Assembly: GCF_030165005.1 (NCBI RefSeq)
Contig: NZ_JASNNW010000024.1
Coordinates: 1-64,000 of the forward strand
Length of the DNA: 64,000 nucleotides
Direction: 5' to 3'
From: Blastococcus capsensis
GTDB lineage: Bacteria; Actinomycetota; Actinomycetes; Mycobacteriales; Geodermatophilaceae
In this document: positions 34,582-43,236 of the stretch, piece by piece
How positions within the stretch are numbered: the stretch's first letter is position 1
Layout: each line of letters opens with the position of its first letter
The notes under the pieces: model-generated
Databases searched by the model: none
Told to the model about the DNA's origin: nothing
Seen by the model: only the letters and a program-made list of their open reading frames with translations
Made by a program: the position numbers and the translations under genes

Positions 34582-35066
34582 GCGGATCGGAGACGGCGAC
34601 GCAGTCGGCCACGCGCGCCCAGCCGGAGACCGCCGACGAGCGGCGCGCCCGCTACGACTCCGACGAGGTGCACAGCCTCCGGGAGCGGGTGGCCGGGGCC
34701 CGGTGGCGGCGCCGGCTGGCCGCCCGCCGGAGCGTGAACCACGGGTACCGCGTCGGCGTCGGGGTCGTCGGGGGCCTGGTCGTGGCCGTCGGCCTCGCCA
34801 CCATCCCGCTGCCCGGACCGGGGTGGCTGACCGTGATCGCCGGCCTGTTCGTGCTGGCCACCGAGTTCACCTGGGCCGAGCGGCTGCTCGAGTTCACCAA
34901 GCACCACGTCAAGCGGTGGACCGACTGGCTCGCCGGGCGGCCGGTGTGGCTGCGTTTGCTGCTCACCATGACGACGGCGGCGTTCGTCTACGGCGTCCTG
35001 GTGGTCACCCTGCACATGACGGGGGTGCCCGACTGGGTGCCGGGGTGGGTCCCGCTCTGGCGATGA
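34578..35066 (+). CDS. PGPGW-motif transmembrane protein (TIGR02611-like), CTG start
   Basis: The 162-residue protein has a charged N-terminus and two hydrophobic helices separated by the family motif PLPGPGWLTVIAGLFVLATE. It then has a basic amphipathic part (ERLLEFTKHHVKRWTDWL) and a third membrane helix. Its function is unknown. The only start near the upstream gene is CTG 34578, with GGGGAGG seven bases upstream and a CTGA overlap with the anti-sigma stop. Third-position GC is high from that codon on. GTG 34668 would remove a clearly coding 30 codons. Confidence 0.75.
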   Translation: MSGSETATQSATRAQPETADERRARYDSDEVHSLRERVAGARWRRRLAARRSVNHGYRVGVGVVGGLVVAVGLATIPLPGPGWLTVIAGLFVLATEFTWAERLLEFTKHHVKRWTDWLAGRPVWLRLLLTMTTAAFVYGVLVVTLHMTGVPDWVPGWVPLWR

Positions 35067-35092
35067 CGGTCTGGCACAATCGACGACGTACC

Positions 35093-35164
35093 GGGCGATT
35101 GGCTCAGTGGTAGAGCGCTTCGTTCACACCGAAGAGGTCACTGGTTCGAACCCAGTATCGCCCA
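35093..35164 (+). tRNA. tRNA-Val (CAC)
   Basis: The acceptor stem is GGGCGAT/ATCGCCC. The anticodon arm is CTTCG-TTCACAC-CGAAG (anticodon CAC) and the T arm is CTGG-TTCGAAC-CCAG. CCA is not encoded. It is very similar to the minus-strand tRNA-Val (GAC) at 32140. Confidence 0.93.
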
Positions 35165-35171
35165 CCGGCAC

Positions 35172-35205
35172 GAAGGCCCGGTCCGCTTCCGCGGACCGGG
35201 CCTTC
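35172..35205. terminator. Bidirectional terminator between tRNA-Val and the multicopper oxidase gene
   Basis: A perfect 15-bp stem (GAAGGCCCGGTCCGC with its complement) with a TTCC loop, 7 bases after the tRNA and 20 bases beyond the oxidase stop on the other strand. Confidence 0.75.
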
Positions 35206-35225
35206 GGCGTTCCGCGGCTCCGGCG

Positions 35226-36608
35226 TCAGCTGCGGTACTCCACGAGCCGCACCATGCCGTCCGCCATGTGGTGGTGGTTGTGGCAGTGGAACAGCCACCG
35301 GCCGGGATTGGTCGCCAGGAAGTCGATGCCGACCTCCCCACCGTGTGCCGGCACGGCGACGGTGTCCTTGACCGGGCCGCGTCCGCTCGGTGTGCGCACC
35401 TGGAAGTGGTGCCCGTGCAGGTGCATCGGGTGCCACTTCGCCCCGGTGTTCCGCATCCTCAGCCGCACCCACTCGCCCTCGACGACCGGGAGCGGGTCGG
35501 CGTCGGGATAGCTCTGCCCGCTGATCTCGGTGCCTTCCAGCGTCAGGTCGAAGACCCGATCCGGGCTGCCGCTCGGGAGGGCCAGGGGCTCGGTCGACAG
35601 GAGTTCGTCGTAGCGGGCCAGGCGGCCGTCGAGCTCGGACGGCCGATGCGCGGCGGGTGGGGCCGTCGACGCCGGGCTCCCGGTGTAGCGCAGCAGGGCC
35701 CGGCCGGCGCCGGACCGGCCCTCCGGCTCCATCCCGATCTGCCACGTCCCACCGCGCTGCCGCAGGTCGACCAGGACGTCGTAGCGCTCACCCATGCCCA
35801 GTCGCAGGGCATCCACGGTCACCGGCTCCACCGGCATGCCGTCGGTGTGCGTGATGGTGAGGGGATGGCCGGCAACCGCGAAGCGGAAGCCGGTGTCCGC
35901 GGCGACGTTCATCACCCGCAGGCGCAGCCGGTCACCCGGCCGGCCCTCCACCACCGTCGGATCCTCCGGCGGCCGGCCGTTGACCAGGAGGAAGGGGTAC
36001 CGGCGGCCGCCGAAGGAGACCACCTCCCGGGCGTCGGAGATCGCCGACGTGCCGGGCTCCTCGCCGGTATGGCGGGAGTGCTGCTCGACGCCGTCGGCCC
36101 AGTCGTCGAGCATCAGGGTGTGCTCGCGGTCGTAGGCCAGTGGCTCGTCCCGGGGCTCCACGACCAGCGGCCCGTAGAGCCCGCGGTCCAGCTGCATGCC
36201 GACGTGCGCGTGGTACATGAACGAGCCCGGCACCGGCGTCCGGAATTCGTACGTGAACTCGCTGCCCGGTGCGATCGGCCGTTGCGTGACGTTCGGGACG
36301 CCGTCCATCGCGTTGGGCGGGGCCAGCCCGTGCCAGTGCACGGTCGTGTCGTCGGGGAGCCCGTTCGTCACGCGTACGCGCAGCAGCTCCCCGGCCCGGA
36401 GCCGGATCTCCGGGCCGGGGACCGTGCCGTATCCCCAGGTGCGGGCCCCGGTGCCCGCGACGTCCAGGGTCATGGGACCGGGCCGCAGTTGCAGCGCCGG
36501 GGGGCCGGATGCCGCGGGGGTGCCGCATCCGGTCATCAGGGCCAGCCCGGCCGCCGCCGACCCGGCCAGGAAGCTCCGGCGGGTCAGCGGCGGTCGCTGG
36601 CCGCTCAC
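35226..36608 (-). CDS. Tat-exported multicopper oxidase lipoprotein
   Basis: It probably oxidises a substrate such as Cu(I), phenols or a metal outside the membrane, reducing oxygen to water. The 460-residue protein has twin arginines (R10-R11, TRRSFLAG) and a lipobox LMTGC (C28), so it is Tat-exported and lipidated. Copper ligands are all present: TTVHWHGLAPP, SFMYHAHVG, HPMHLHGHHFQV and LFHCHNHHHMADGM. GTG 36608 overlaps the stop of the upstream lipoprotein gene as GTGA, so the two are co-translated. It ends at a bidirectional hairpin. Confidence 0.92.
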   Translation of the reverse strand: MSGQRPPLTRRSFLAGSAAAGLALMTGCGTPAASGPPALQLRPGPMTLDVAGTGARTWGYGTVPGPEIRLRAGELLRVRVTNGLPDDTTVHWHGLAPPNAMDGVPNVTQRPIAPGSEFTYEFRTPVPGSFMYHAHVGMQLDRGLYGPLVVEPRDEPLAYDREHTLMLDDWADGVEQHSRHTGEEPGTSAISDAREVVSFGGRRYPFLLVNGRPPEDPTVVEGRPGDRLRLRVMNVAADTGFRFAVAGHPLTITHTDGMPVEPVTVDALRLGMGERYDVLVDLRQRGGTWQIGMEPEGRSGAGRALLRYTGSPASTAPPAAHRPSELDGRLARYDELLSTEPLALPSGSPDRVFDLTLEGTEISGQSYPDADPLPVVEGEWVRLRMRNTGAKWHPMHLHGHHFQVRTPSGRGPVKDTVAVPAHGGEVGIDFLATNPGRWLFHCHNHHHMADGMVRLVEYRS

Positions 36609-37426
36609 TCGACCTCGAACTCCGCCAGCATCCCCAGCGCCATGTGCGGCGGACCGCTGCCCTCGGTGTCGTGCGTCGTGCCCTGGGGGACGAAGCAGGC
36701 GGCGCCGTAGCGCCCCGGCTCCATCTTCAGGAACACGGTGTCGGACCCGCCGGGGTGGGCGAAGGCCGCGCCGGTGAACTGGATCATCGACTCCGATTCC
36801 TCCGGCGGGAGAGCGGCGATCTCCTCCAGCGGCATGGACACGTCGTCGTTGATCCGGGCGATGCCGATCTCGTGCAGTTCCTCTCCCTCGTTGGTGAACG
36901 TCACCGCCACGGTCCCGGCCGGCACCGTGTCGGGGATGCCCTCGTACTCGTAGTCCACCCCGGTGGCCTCGATGTGCTCGTAGCCGCATTCGGCGAGCAT
37001 GTACTCGTCGATGGCGTCGTCGGCCGCCACGTACTCGTCGCTGTCGAGCGCCGACATGTCGCCCGCCAGTGCCTCCCGCACCGCGCCGACCGCTGTGCCC
37101 ACGTCCTCCGCGAGCTCCGACGGGGCGGTCTCCTCCGCGTGCGCCAGCAGCGGCTCGACCTCGGCGCCGAACTCCTCCAGCGCCGCCTGCGCCTCCTCCG
37201 GCGGCGTGGTCTCGTCGATGGGCGGTGCGCCGGCGAACGACGCCTCCACGTCCACCGATGCCTCGCAGAACTCCGCCGGATCAGCGGCCGCCGGCGTTCC
37301 CGCGGCCTGGGTGTCGCCCGAGGTCTCGACGGAGCTCCCGTCGGACCCGCACGCGGTCACCGCGGCGGCGAGCAGCAGCGCCGCGCCCCCCGCCGACCAG
37401 CGGCGGAGCCTCCTCGTCGTGCACAT
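36605..37426 (-). CDS. Lipoprotein with a cupredoxin-like C-terminal domain
   Basis: The 273-residue protein has a signal peptide with lipobox VTAC (C26). An acidic helical region (about 55-150) is followed by a beta-rich domain with possible type 1 copper ligands: H in ELHEIGI, then C in GAACFVPQGT, H in PPHMALG and M just after. It probably passes electrons or copper to the multicopper oxidase next to it, whose start it overlaps by 4 bp. That partnership is inferred from gene order. It could also be a copper or iron uptake component. Confidence 0.75.
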   Translation of the reverse strand: MCTTRRLRRWSAGGAALLLAAAVTACGSDGSSVETSGDTQAAGTPAAADPAEFCEASVDVEASFAGAPPIDETTPPEEAQAALEEFGAEVEPLLAHAEETAPSELAEDVGTAVGAVREALAGDMSALDSDEYVAADDAIDEYMLAECGYEHIEATGVDYEYEGIPDTVPAGTVAVTFTNEGEELHEIGIARINDDVSMPLEEIAALPPEESESMIQFTGAAFAHPGGSDTVFLKMEPGRYGAACFVPQGTTHDTEGSGPPHMALGMLAEFEVE

Positions 37427-37645
37427 CGATCATCCCAGCCTCTCTGTCGGTGGACGGCGGCCGGCGCGGGTGCCGACCGGGTCGGACGGTGCAGATTTGC
37501 GGGACCGGGAGATCTGTGGTGGGGCCGGAAGCGCCGCGTGCGGGGGCTGCCCGGCCAGTCCCCGCGATCCCTCACGATCCGTCTCCCGGGGAGTCCGCTG
37601 GGTGCGCACGAGCGCGCGGCCGGCCGCCGGGAGCACCATGGAACG

Positions 37646-38029
37646 GTGAGCGCGCAGCCGGACCGAGCGGCCCGGCTGCAGCTCGTCCTCGACCGGGACG
37701 GGCCCAGCTGCGTGTGGTGTGGGCGGGTCTTCACCCCGCTGGTGCGGCCGACCACCGAGCACGTCGTGCCGCGGGTCAAGGGCGGGCCGTCGTGGCTGGA
37801 GAACGAGGTGGCGGCCTGTGGCCGGTGCAACGGCGAGCGCGGGCACCGGACGCCGGTGGAGTGGCTGGAGGAGTGCCGGCGGCGGGGGTGGCCCGCCGAC
37901 GCGCGCCGCCTCGAGCGCACGCTCTCCGCACTGGGCGAGGCGATCGCCCGCACCGGTGGCCAGCGCCGGGCCCGGCCCTATCTGGACGCGCAGCTGCGCC
38001 GCCTGCGCCGCCTCGGGGCCGCCGCCTAG
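37646..38029 (+). CDS. HNH endonuclease domain protein
   Basis: The 127-residue protein has a CVWC and CGRC zinc pair and the HNH core TEHVVPRVKGG with LENEVAACGRCNGERG. It is therefore a probable metal-dependent nuclease, perhaps in repair or restriction; the target is unknown. GTG 37646 is used; the frame is open upstream but not in coding pattern. Its TAG stop forms the first three bases of the -10 box of the next gene. Confidence 0.82.
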   Translation: MSAQPDRAARLQLVLDRDGPSCVWCGRVFTPLVRPTTEHVVPRVKGGPSWLENEVAACGRCNGERGHRTPVEWLEECRRRGWPADARRLERTLSALGEAIARTGGQRRARPYLDAQLRRLRRLGAAA

Positions 38030-38032
38030 GGT
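38027..38032 (+). promoter_or_regulatory. Leaderless-type -10 box of the MOSC gene, overlapping a stop codon
   Basis: TAGGGT includes the TAG stop of the HNH gene and is followed by seven bases and GTG 38040. Confidence 0.55.
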
Positions 38033-38039
38033 CGGGGCC

Positions 38040-38594
38040 GTGACGACGACCGGCCGGGTGGCGACGATCTGGATCTACCCCGTGAAGTCCCTCGGGGGCA
38101 CCTCCCGCGACCGCGTGCACCTGGCGCCGGCGGGGCCGGAGGGGGACCGGGCGTACACCGTCGTCGACGCCGCCAGTGGGAAGGTGCTGCGCGGGAAGCA
38201 CGCCCCCGGCCTGTCCGAGGTCACGCCCAGCGGGGATCCGGACGTCGACGGGCGCACGGTGGCCGGGGTGCTCGGCCGGCCGGTCCGCATCGAAGTCGCA
38301 TCCGGGGGATCGGGCGCCGACGTCGCCGCGGTGCACCTGGTCTCCCGGCAGGCGATCGACCGGGCCGCGGAGGGTGACGTCCCCGAGGGCTGCTCGGCCG
38401 ACGACCCCCGCGCGAACGTGCTGCTCGACCTGCCCGACGACGACGAGCGGAGCTGGGTGGGCCGCACGGTGCGGATCGGTTCGGCCGAACTGCACGTCAC
38501 CCGCACCCCCAAGCACTGCCTGGGCGTCTACGCCGAGGTCCGGCAGCCCGGCGACATCGCCGTGGGCGATCTGGTGAGCCTGTTCGGCGACTAA
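38040..38594 (+). CDS. MOSC-domain protein
   Basis: MOSC domains occur in molybdenum-cofactor sulfurases and sulfur-carrier enzymes. This 184-residue protein has the N-terminal MOSC beta-barrel (IWIYPVKSLGGTSRDRVHLA, GPEGDRAYTVVD) and a compact MOSC part ending LHVTRTPKHCLGVYAEV. The cysteine in KHCLGVYAEV is the expected sulfur carrier. The substrate is unknown. GTG 38040 follows a leaderless -10 box. Its TAA stop in turn overlaps the -10 box of the CapA-like gene. Confidence 0.85.
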   Translation: MTTTGRVATIWIYPVKSLGGTSRDRVHLAPAGPEGDRAYTVVDAASGKVLRGKHAPGLSEVTPSGDPDVDGRTVAGVLGRPVRIEVASGGSGADVAAVHLVSRQAIDRAAEGDVPEGCSADDPRANVLLDLPDDDERSWVGRTVRIGSAELHVTRTPKHCLGVYAEVRQPGDIAVGDLVSLFGD

Positions 38595-38597
38595 CCT
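38592..38597 (+). promoter_or_regulatory. Leaderless-type -10 box of the CapA-like gene, overlapping a stop codon
   Basis: TAACCT includes the TAA stop of the MOSC gene and is followed by six bases and GTG 38604. Confidence 0.55.
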
Positions 38598-38603
38598 CCA
38601 GGC

Positions 38604-39770
38604 GTGCCGAAGAGCCGCTGCGCGGACGTCGTGCTGGTGCTGCTGCCCTTGATGGCCTCCTGCTCGACGCAGGCCGACGGTGAGCAGGTACCCCCGGCTG
38701 CAGCCACTTCGGTGGCGTCGGGCAGTTCCGCGGCTGCCACGTCCGCCAGCCCACCGCCAGCGCCACCGCCACCGCCACCGCCGGAAGCGGTCACCCTGGT
38801 GGCCACCGGGGACGTCCTGATCCATCAGGACGGCGCACTCACCGCCGGTGCGGCCGTGGAGGGCGGTGGCTACGACTTCGAGAACGTGTTCGCGCCGGTG
38901 GCCCCGATGATCCGGGCGGCCGACCTGGCCATCTGCCACCTGGAGACCCCGGTCGCCGCACCGGGTGGGCCGTTCCGGGGCTACCCGCGATTCGTCGCCC
39001 AGCCGCAGATCGTGGCGGCGCTGGCCGGGGCTGGGTACGACCTGTGCTCCACGGCGTCCAACCATTCGCTCGACGACGGTTTCGACGGCCTGACCCGGAC
39101 CCTCGACGTCCTCGAGGCGGCCGGTGTGGCGCACACCGGCACCCACCGCAGCGAGCAGGAGAGCCTCGAGCCCACGATCGTGGATGCCGGCGGGGTCCGG
39201 GTCGGGCACGTGGCGGGGACGTTCAGCCTCAACGGGATCCCGCTGCCGGACGGGCAGCCGTGGGCAGTGGACGTGGTCGAGGTGCCGGACGTCGAGCCGA
39301 TGCGCGCCGCGGCCGCCCGGGCCCGCGCCGCCGGTGCGGAGATCGTGGTGGCGAGCCTGCACTGCTGCGCCGAGTACGACCACGACCCCACCCGGGCGCA
39401 GGAGCAGGCCGCACGGACGTTGCTGGCCTCACCGGACGTCGACCTCGTCTTGGGCCACCACGCGCACGTCGTGCAGCCCTTCGAGGAGATCGACGGTGAG
39501 TGGATCGCCTACGGGCTGGGCAACCACCTGGCCGAGCAAGCGACCCTGGGCTACGCCACCGAGGAATCGGTGATGGCGCGGTTCACGTTCACCCGCGATT
39601 CCGATGGCCGGTTCACGGTCTCGGAGGTGGAGGCGGTTCCGCTGCTCATCGACCGCCGTGCTGACGGGCTGCGGATCGTGCCCGCGGACCCGGTGACGTT
39701 CGATCTCGTCGCTGGGGTGCTCGACCGGCGAGGGGCGAGCACGGACGGGCTTGCCGTCGTTCCCGATTGA
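38604..39770 (+). CDS. CapA-family (PGA_cap) metallophosphatase-like lipoprotein
   Basis: Related to the CapA protein of poly-gamma-glutamate synthesis and to calcineurin-like phosphoesterases. Whether this one makes a polymer is doubtful, as no capBC genes are nearby. The 388-residue protein has a lipobox LMASC (C20) and a Ser/Pro linker (residues about 35-62). The catalytic domain has [34 protein letters not shown] and [12 protein letters not shown], the expected metal-binding Asp, Asn and His groups. GTG 38604 follows a leaderless -10 box. Confidence 0.85.
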   Translation: MPKSRCADVVLVLLPLMASCSTQADGEQVPPAAATSVASGSSAAATSASPPPAPPPPPPPEAVTLVATGDVLIHQDGALTAGAAVEGGGYDFENVFAPVAPMIRAADLAICHLETPVAAPGGPFRGYPRFVAQPQIVAALAGAGYDLCSTASNHSLDDGFDGLTRTLDVLEAAGVAHTGTHRSEQESLEPTIVDAGGVRVGHVAGTFSLNGIPLPDGQPWAVDVVEVPDVEPMRAAAARARAAGAEIVVASLHCCAEYDHDPTRAQEQAARTLLASPDVDLVLGHHAHVVQPFEEIDGEWIAYGLGNHLAEQATLGYATEESVMARFTFTRDSDGRFTVSEVEAVPLLIDRRADGLRIVPADPVTFDLVAGVLDRRGASTDGLAVVPD

Positions 39771-39785
39771 GGTCGGCCCGCGCAC

Positions 39786-39791
39786 TAGGCT
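39786..39791 (+). promoter_or_regulatory. -10 box of thrS
   Basis: TAGGCT lies about 45 bases before GTG 39836. The transcript would carry a leader of nearly 40 nt with a GGAG ribosome-binding site eight bases before the start. Confidence 0.5.
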
Positions 39792-39835
39792 CGGTGTGCT
39801 CGCCCACCCGCCCACCGATCCTCTGGAGCGTCCCC

Positions 39836-41866
39836 GTGTCGACCCCGCCCTCGCCAACCGCAGTCGGACCGATCCGGGTGCCGGCCGGGACGACGGCGCA
39901 GCAGGCGCTCAAGGACGCCGGCGTGCCGCTGAAGGGCCCCGACGGCGCGGTGGTCGTACGGGACCTGGCGACCGGCGACCTGAAGGACCTCGCCTGGGCG
40001 CCGGACGCCGACGCCGAGGTCGACCCGGTGCCGGCCGCCAGCGCCGATGGCCGCGCGGTCATCCGGCACTCCACCGCCCACGTGCTCGCCCAGGCGGTGC
40101 AGGACCTCTTCCCGGGCACCCGGCTGGGCATCGGCCCGCCGGTCGAGAACGGCTTCTACTACGACTTCGACCCCGAGCGCCCGTTCACGCCCGAGGACCT
40201 CGCGGCGCTCGAGAAGCGGATGACCGAGATCGTCCGGGCCGGTCAGAACTTCCGCCGTCGCGAGATCAGCGACGCCGACGCCCAGGCCGAGCTGGCGCAC
40301 GAGCCGTACAAGCTCGAGCTGATCGGGCTCAAGGGTGGCGAGGCTCCGTCCGAGGATGATGGCGCCTCCGTCGAGGTCGGCTCCGGTGGCCTGACCATGT
40401 ACGACAACCTCGATCCGCGCACCGGCGACCGGGTCTGGACCGATCTGTGCCGCGGTCCGCACCTGCCCCGCACGAACAACATCCCGGCGTTCAGCCTGAC
40501 CCGCTCGGCGGCCGCCTACTGGCGGGGCAGCGAGAAGAACCCGCAGCTGCAGCGCATCTACGGCACCGCGTGGGAGAGCAAGGACGCGCACAAGGCCTAC
40601 CTCGAGCACCTGGCCGAGGCCGAGCGCCGCGACCACCGCCGGCTGGGCGCCGAGCTGGACCTGTTCAGCTTCCCCGACGAGATCGGCTCCGGCCTGCCCG
40701 TCTTCCACCCCAAGGGCGGGGTGATCAAGCGGGAGATGGAGGACTACGTCCGCGCCCGCCACATCGAGGAGGGCTTCGACTACGTCGGCACGCCGCACAT
40801 CAGCAAGGGCGGCCTGTTCGAGACCTCCGGGCACCTGCCGTACTACGAGGAAACCATGTTCCCGGCGCTCGACATGGACAACGCGAAGTACTACCTCAAG
40901 GCCATGAACTGCCCGATGCACAACCTGATCTTCTCCTCGCGCGGGCGGTCCTACCGCGAGCTGCCGCTGCGGTTCTTCGAGTTCGGCTCGGTCTACCGCT
41001 ACGAGAAGTCCGGCGTCGTCCACGGCCTCACGCGGGTGCGGGGCTTCGCCCAGGACGACTCGCACAGCTACGTGACCCCGGAGCAGGCACCCGGGGAGAT
41101 CCGGCACCTGCTGGACTTCGTGCTCGGCCTGCTGCGCGACTTCGGCCTCGACGACTACTACCTCGAGCTGTCCACCCGTGGGGAGTCGGAGAAGTTCATC
41201 GGGACCGACGAGGAGTGGGCCGTGGCCACCGCCGTCCTGGAGGACGCGGCGAAGGAGACCGGCCTGGAGCTCGTCCCCGACCCCGGCGGCGCGGCTTTCT
41301 ACGGCCCGAAGATCTCCGTGCAGGCGCGGGATGCCATCGGCCGCACCTGGCAGATGTCCACCATCCAGTACGACTTCAACCAGCCCGCGCGCTTCGGGCT
41401 GGAGTACACGACCGGGGACGGTTCCCGGCAGCAGCCGGTGATGATCCACTCGGCGAAGTTCGGCTCGATCGAACGCTTCTTCGGAGTGCTCACCGAGCAC
41501 TACGCCGGCGCCTTCCCGGCCTGGCTCGCACCGGTCCAGGCCGTCGGCATCCCGGTCACCGACGACCAGGTGCCCTATCTCACCGACGTCTCGCTGAAGC
41601 TGCGCGCCCGCGGTATCCGGGTGGAGATCGACGACTCCGACGACCGGATGCAGAAGAAGATCCGGACGGCGAGCAAGCAGAAGGTGCCTTTCGTGCTCAT
41701 CGCCGGGGCCACCGACGCCGAGGCGGGTGCGGTCTCCTTCCGTTACCGCGACGGCAGCCAGCGCAACGGCATCCCCGTCGACGAGGCGGTCGAGGAGATC
41801 ACGGCCTGGGTCGCCGCACGCAGCAACGCCGACCCGACCGCCGAGAACGCCACGGTTCGCGGATGA
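39836..41866 (+). CDS. thrS: Threonyl-tRNA synthetase
   Basis: It charges tRNA-Thr. The 676-residue protein has an N-terminal TGS-like domain and an editing domain ([17 protein letters not shown]). The class II catalytic core has [40 protein letters not shown] and [10 protein letters not shown]. The C-terminal anticodon-binding domain starts near [14 protein letters not shown] 39836 is supported by GGAG upstream. The frame is open further upstream but without conserved sequence. It overlaps the HIT gene as ATGA and heads a thrS-HIT-pgsA-patA-pimA operon. Confidence 0.97.
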   Translation: MSTPPSPTAVGPIRVPAGTTAQQALKDAGVPLKGPDGAVVVRDLATGDLKDLAWAPDADAEVDPVPAASADGRAVIRHSTAHVLAQAVQDLFPGTRLGIGPPVENGFYYDFDPERPFTPEDLAALEKRMTEIVRAGQNFRRREISDADAQAELAHEPYKLELIGLKGGEAPSEDDGASVEVGSGGLTMYDNLDPRTGDRVWTDLCRGPHLPRTNNIPAFSLTRSAAAYWRGSEKNPQLQRIYGTAWESKDAHKAYLEHLAEAERRDHRRLGAELDLFSFPDEIGSGLPVFHPKGGVIKREMEDYVRARHIEEGFDYVGTPHISKGGLFETSGHLPYYEETMFPALDMDNAKYYLKAMNCPMHNLIFSSRGRSYRELPLRFFEFGSVYRYEKSGVVHGLTRVRGFAQDDSHSYVTPEQAPGEIRHLLDFVLGLLRDFGLDDYYLELSTRGESEKFIGTDEEWAVATAVLEDAAKETGLELVPDPGGAAFYGPKISVQARDAIGRTWQMSTIQYDFNQPARFGLEYTTGDGSRQQPVMIHSAKFGSIERFFGVLTEHYAGAFPAWLAPVQAVGIPVTDDQVPYLTDVSLKLRARGIRVEIDDSDDRMQKKIRTASKQKVPFVLIAGATDAEAGAVSFRYRDGSQRNGIPVDEAVEEITAWVAARSNADPTAENATVRG

Positions 41867-42618
41867 GCGCCCCGGGGAGGGGAGGCGGCGGCACCGAGCC
41901 GTACCGGATGTCCGTGCCCTCCGACGACGCCGGGCCGACGGCGGTGTTCGAGCACCTGTGGACCCCGTACCGGATGGCTTACATCCGAGGCGAGGGCAAG
42001 CCCACCGGCACCCACGACTGCCCGTTCTGCGTCATCCCCACCCTCGGGGACGAGGAGGGGCTGGTCGTGGCCCGGGGGACGACGGTCTTCGCCGTCCTCA
42101 ACCTGTACCCGTACAACGCCGGGCACCTGATGCTGGTCCCGTACCGGCACGTGCCCGACTACACCGACCTCACCGTCGAGGAGGTCGCCGAGCTGGGGGC
42201 CTTCACCCAGACCGCGATGCGCACCATCCGCACGGTCGCCGGCGCGCACGGGTTCAACATCGGCATGAACCAGGGCTCGGTGGCCGGCGCGGGCATCGCC
42301 GACCACCTGCACCAGCACGCCGTCCCGCGGTGGGGCGGGGACACCAACTTCATGCCGGTCGTGGGCCTGACCCGGGTACTGCCGCAGGTGCTGCGCGAGA
42401 CCCGAGACCTGCTCGCGGCCGCCTGGTCCGACCATGCCGCCGCTGCGTCGTCCACCCACCCCGCCGCCGCTGCGTCCTCCACCCACCCCGCCGCCGCTGC
42501 GTCCTCCACCCACCCCGCCGCCGCTGCGTCCTCCACCCACCCCGCCGCCGCTGCGTCCTCCACCCACCCCGCCGCCGCTGCGTCCTCCACCCACCCCGCC
42601 GCCCCGACGGAGGCCTGA
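41863..42618 (+). CDS. HIT-family hydrolase/phosphorylase with a C-terminal tandem repeat
   Basis: HIT proteins act on dinucleoside polyphosphates; the mycobacterial gene at this place (Rv2613c) is an Ap4A phosphorylase. The 251-residue protein has CxxC (DCPFC, 53-56) and the histidine triad H148, H150, H152 in [12 protein letters not shown]. After residue 190 come six copies of AAAASSTHP (192-245), an unusual disordered tail. ATG 41863 overlaps the thrS stop by 4 bp. The stop is directly followed by the pgsA start. Confidence 0.92.
   Translation: MSAPGRGGGGTEPYRMSVPSDDAGPTAVFEHLWTPYRMAYIRGEGKPTGTHDCPFCVIPTLGDEEGLVVARGTTVFAVLNLYPYNAGHLMLVPYRHVPDYTDLTVEEVAELGAFTQTAMRTIRTVAGAHGFNIGMNQGSVAGAGIADHLHQHAVPRWGGDTNFMPVVGLTRVLPQVLRETRDLLAAAWSDHAAAASSTHPAAAASSTHPAAAASSTHPAAAASSTHPAAAASSTHPAAAASSTHPAAPTEA
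42436..42597 (+). repeat. Six tandem 27-bp repeats in the HIT gene
   Basis: Each unit encodes AAAASSTHP. Units 2-6 look identical at the DNA level and unit 1 differs in one base (TCG for TCC). The near-identity points to recent slippage and likely copy-number variation between strains. Confidence 0.95.
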
Positions 42619-43236
42619 GTGCTCGGCGTCAACGCCCGCCCGGTGGTGGCCAAGGTGGTGAACCCGCTGGCCGCTCGACTGGCCCGCGCCGGGGTCACCC
42701 CCGACATGGTCACCGTCACGGGCACCGTCGGCGCCGTCGCGGCGGCCATGGGGCTGATCGCCACCGGGCACCTGTTCTGGGGCGCGTTCGCCGTCACGGT
42801 GTTCGTGCTGCTGGACATGCTCGACGGCGCGCTGGCCCGGCTACGCGGCGGCGGAACGGTGTTCGGCGCGGTCCTGGACTCCACCGGGGACCGGGCCGCG
42901 GACGCCGCCATCTTCGGCGCGCTCGTCTGGTGGTACGCGGGCAGCGGCGACAACCGGCTGCTGGTGCTCCTCGCCCTCGTGTGCCTGGTCCTCGGGGTGC
43001 TCACCTCCTACATCAAGGCCCGCGCCGAGGGGATGGGGCTGTCCTGCGACGTCGGGGTGGTGGAACGCACCGAGCGGCTCATCCTGGTCCTCGTCGGAAC
43101 CGGCTTCACCGGGCTGCAGATCCCCTACGCGGTGCACGTCGCGCTGTGGGTGCTGCTCGTCGGGAGCGCGATCACCGTGGGGCAGCGCGTGCTGGCGGTG
43201 AAGCGCGCCGCCGGTGGCCGGGGGATCGCGTCGTGA
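42619..43236 (+). CDS. pgsA: Phosphatidylinositol phosphate synthase (CDP-alcohol phosphatidyltransferase)
   Basis: It joins CDP-diacylglycerol and inositol phosphate in the membrane, the first step to phosphatidylinositol and its mannosides. The 205-residue protein has several membrane helices and the CDP-alcohol phosphotransferase motif with D66, D69, D87 and D91 (DMLDGALAR, then GAVLDSTGDRAAD). GTG 42619 follows the HIT stop with no gap. The gene's position before patA and pimA matches the mycobacterial PI-mannoside cluster, so PI-phosphate synthase fits better than PG-phosphate synthase. Confidence 0.93.
   Translation: MLGVNARPVVAKVVNPLAARLARAGVTPDMVTVTGTVGAVAAAMGLIATGHLFWGAFAVTVFVLLDMLDGALARLRGGGTVFGAVLDSTGDRAADAAIFGALVWWYAGSGDNRLLVLLALVCLVLGVLTSYIKARAEGMGLSCDVGVVERTERLILVLVGTGFTGLQIPYAVHVALWVLLVGSAITVGQRVLAVKRAAGGRGIAS

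Noticed and set aside
42436-42597. Direct repeats resembling a CRISPR array
   Set aside because: The units abut without spacers and keep the reading frame of the HIT gene, so this is a coding minisatellite.
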